In this document: positions 61,744 to 64,000 of the stretch, piece after piece
How the letters are laid out: each line of letters begins with the position of its first letter
Position numbering within the stretch: position 1 is the first letter of the stretch
Source: Cochliopodium minus
Taxonomy: Eukaryota; Discosea; Himatismenida; Cochliopodiidae
Reading direction: 5' to 3'
DNA: 64,000 nucleotides
Assembly (NCBI GenBank): GCA_024220525.1
Contig: JAMYWO010000057.1
Location: 26,991 to 90,990, forward strand
The notes under the pieces: generated by a model
The model's database searches: none
What the model saw: only the letters and a program-made list of their open reading frames with translations
What the model was told of the DNA's origin: nothing
Program-made: the position numbers and the translations under genes

Positions 61744-63765
61744 ATGAAAAAATTTATTGTTTTAGATGTTGGTTTTGAAGAAGAAGGTAAAAAAAATATA
61801 AAGTAAAGTAAAGATTTTAAAAAGAAAATAACAAATTGTTTTTTTTATAAAAGGAGGGGAGGATCAATCGAGGATTGGAAGAAAGAGAGCTTTGGAAAGT
61901 AAATTAGAAGTGGGTGATTTGGAAAGTGATGAAGTGGAAATTGTTGAAAGAATTGATCAAGTAGAAAGAGTGAGGGAAGAAGTTGAACGAAAAGAAATTA
62001 GGAATGGAGATGATTTGGATTTCTCAAGTGTCAATCATTTATTTGAAAGTTTCAACAAAGTGCAAATTGAAAACAAAAAACTTTCATCAAAAAGTTATGT
62101 AATTCTTGGAGAAACGAAAAATAAATTTTCAGAGTTTTTGTGTAAAGTGAGGAAAGCTTCTGATGGTATTGAACGTGTTGCGATGAGGTGTTTGGAAAAG
62201 AACAACAAGAGCAACATTTTGTGTCTTTTGACAATTAAGAGACAAGTAAAAAATTGTTTTCAAAAATATTTTAATTTAAAAGATGATATTTTTTGGGGAA
62301 TTTTTTATAAATTTATTTTAAAGTTTAAAGCAAAAATTAAAAAAATTTTTTTATGAAAAGAATAAAAAGTAGTTTATTTAAATTTAAAAATAAAAATTAA
62401 TTTAAACTTTTATTAAATAAAAAATAGAAAAGCTTGAGAAGAAATAGTTGGAGAAATCATCTTGGAATTCAAACAAAATCATTATTCAATATTGTAACAG
62501 CCAAAAATTTGAAGGATGAACAGTACAGGATGTTTGTGAATGAAGAAGGAGAGGTGATACAAGAGGGTTTGGATCATTTGATGGGAGTAGAAACAGTGTT
62601 GTTGAGCAAAAAAGAGCAAAATGCAAAGAAAATGAAAACAGATTTGGTGATTGATGAATTAAACAAGGGAAAAACGTTGAATGATATTAGAGTGCAATAT
62701 GCTTCATATGCGTTTCACAACCAACAAAAAATTGCAAACTGGCAAAAGTGGGTTTCAGAACAAAAAAGAAAACAAGGAAAGTTGGAATGGAATGGAATGA
62801 AATTTAATAACAAAGAAATTGAAAATTGGGTGAGAGAAAACATTGGTGTCGAAAAGAGAATGATGAGAGAAAAGCACCTGTTTATTCAAGGAGAAACATT
62901 GTTTGGTATAAAAATTTTATTTTTTATTTTACTTTTTATTTTTCAGCCAATTTTAAAAGAAAATTTTGAGTTTTTCTTTTTATATTTATTTTATAAAAAA
63001 TTTTTTTATTAAATTTTTTTTTTAAAATTAATTTTTTTTTAAAATTTTTTTTTTTAAATTTATTTTATTTTAAAAATTTTAATTAAGTTTTTCTTTTTAT
63101 AATTATTTTATAAAAATATTTTTTATTAAATTTTTCTTTTTAAAATTTATTTATAAAGATTAAAAATTTTCTGTTTATTATCTCATTAATATTTTAATGA
63201 TTAATTGTTTATTCTTTTTTAAAAAAAAAAAAATTAAAGATTAATTGTTTATATTTAAAGTGGTTTTAATTTAAATTTGGATTTACCTGTTTTGGGGTTT
63301 TTTAAATAATTAAGTTTAATAAAAACTTTTTCATTTTTTTATTTTGAAATAAATTTGATTAAAATTTTAAAAATAGGAAAAAGTAGTCTGAAACTATATT
63401 TGAAAAACTATTTCTATGTGGAGGAAGTCTCTTATATAGAAAGTTTTTATCCAGAATTTGATGTCGAGAGTGTAGAGGTGTTGTTTTTTGATGATGTGAG
63501 TGTGTCGAAAAGTAACGACAAAGACAAAAGAGACACAATCAAAAATTTGTTGTGTGGAAGTGGATGTGATTTACCAGTGAAAGGAAAGAAGTTGAAGTTG
63601 GAAAGGAACGTTCCAGTTATTTTCACAAGCAACAACAGTTTTGAAGAAGTTTTCAGGGGTGGTGGTATCCATATGGAGAGTTTGGAGAGTCGTTTCAAAA
63701 TCTGCTTGTTATCTGAACGTTTGACAATTCAAGGATATGACTACAAAAAACAAGAAGTGATTTGA
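61744..63765 (+). CDS. Rep-like protein with SF3 helicase domain (CRESS-DNA-virus-like), intron-containing
   Basis: Four exons: 61744-61786, 61854-62245, 62428-62905 and 63377-63765; about 433 residues; all phases fit. The C-terminal part has SF3 helicase motifs: Walker A with its glycine half (GETLFG) ending exon 3 and K-S-S opening exon 4 after a 471-nt intron; Walker B 'VEVLFFDD'; and motif C 'NVPVIFTSNN'. The region before it ('DLVIDELNKGKTLNDI', 'YASYAFHNQQKIANW') matches the linker seen in CRESS-type Reps. Further upstream, the places where HUH endonuclease motifs are expected read 'NILCLL' and 'FVNEEG', lacking the usual His pair and Tyr. An acidic N-terminus of about 70 residues precedes it. 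ATPase probably active; nicking probably not. Confidence 0.65.
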
Positions 63766-64000
63766 AAAAAAAATGGGGGGGTGGGTTCGGCTGGCCCAAT
63801 CCTCTCAATATTTAACACTTAAAAATGTTTGGGTTGGGGGAAACAAGGGACAACGTTCAAATTTGTTAGGCAAGCTTCCCAACCTAAAAGCTTTTTAAAT
63901 CAACGGTAGAAGACTTAGAAAATTTTCACATTTAACTTTGAGAAAAAATTTTTTTAATCCTTAAAAATTCGAAAAATATTTTTAGAATATTTAATAAGGA
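63766..64000. other. 3' flank with G-rich segments
   Basis: After the Rep stop there is a run of seven Gs, then 'tgggttcggctggccca' (a possible short hairpin) and a second G-rich block near 63830-63850. No gene recognised. The window ends in A/T-rich DNA. Confidence 0.45.

Noticed and set aside
63780-63900. Possible tRNA (GTTC-like box near 63855)
   Set aside because: No acceptor, D or anticodon stems could be paired; the T-arm pairing also fails.

Overview
The window is nuclear DNA of an AT-rich unicellular eukaryote. Protein-coding genes are split by short GT..AG introns that are almost pure A/T (many 50-110 nt) and use the standard code with TAA as the favoured stop. The gene content is typical of free-living amoeboid or flagellate protists: ankyrin, RCC1, Sel1, kelch and F-box proteins, a ROCO kinase, a vinculin/talin-like helical protein and a sacsin-like protein. 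This would fit Amoebozoa, Anaeramoebae or a similar lineage; I cannot name the species. No tRNA, rRNA, CRISPR array or bacterial-style operon was recognised.

Layout. 0-10.5 kb: sacsin-like 3' end, an unknown gene, a His/Asp-rich secreted protein, an F-box/ankyrin protein, a PSI-domain multi-pass membrane protein, a Golgin-A7/ERF4-like membrane protein and a CPBP (CAAX-type) membrane protease. 10.9-17.7 kb: a SPRY-like gene with an in-frame TGA, a decayed kinase, a putative glycosyltransferase, an ankyrin protein and a multi-pass membrane protein. 17.8-24.2 kb: one large RCC1-Roc-COR-kinase-coiled-coil (ROCO) gene. 24.4-34.9 kb: adenylate kinase, a small Cys-rich protein, a long EF-hand/ankyrin protein, a kelch-like and a Sel1-repeat protein. 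35-43.6 kb: a 7TM protein of the TOM1/THH1 or GPR137 type, an assembly gap, a tail-anchored coiled-coil protein and a USP4/15-type deubiquitinase. 43.7-57.8 kb: a vinculin/talin-like protein, a beta-helix/multi-TM surface protein, an F-box/SPRY protein, a 5'-truncated glycosyltransferase-MIR gene and an RCC1 fragment that stops at a single N (57776).

After that N the DNA changes character: no coding for about 1.9 kb, but GC-rich 42-bp cores in a ~146-bp tandem array, flanked by a direct repeat. Then comes a divergent gene pair: an I-PpoI/His-Cys-box-like endonuclease (minus) and a Rep-like protein with an SF3 helicase domain (plus). Between the two starts lies an array of about 14 ~51-bp units carrying the palindrome GTTTAAAC. 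This looks like an integrated or extrachromosomal replicon with a Rep gene, iteron-like array and partner nuclease. The Rep helicase residues are intact, while the positions expected for HUH nicking residues look substituted. This is the most interesting part of the window.

Limits: exon structures were inferred by eye from frame, splice sites and family resemblance. Gene starts, and some exon junctions (noted), are provisional. Single Ns at 12443, 37387 and 57776 and the 447-N gap mark weak assembly points.
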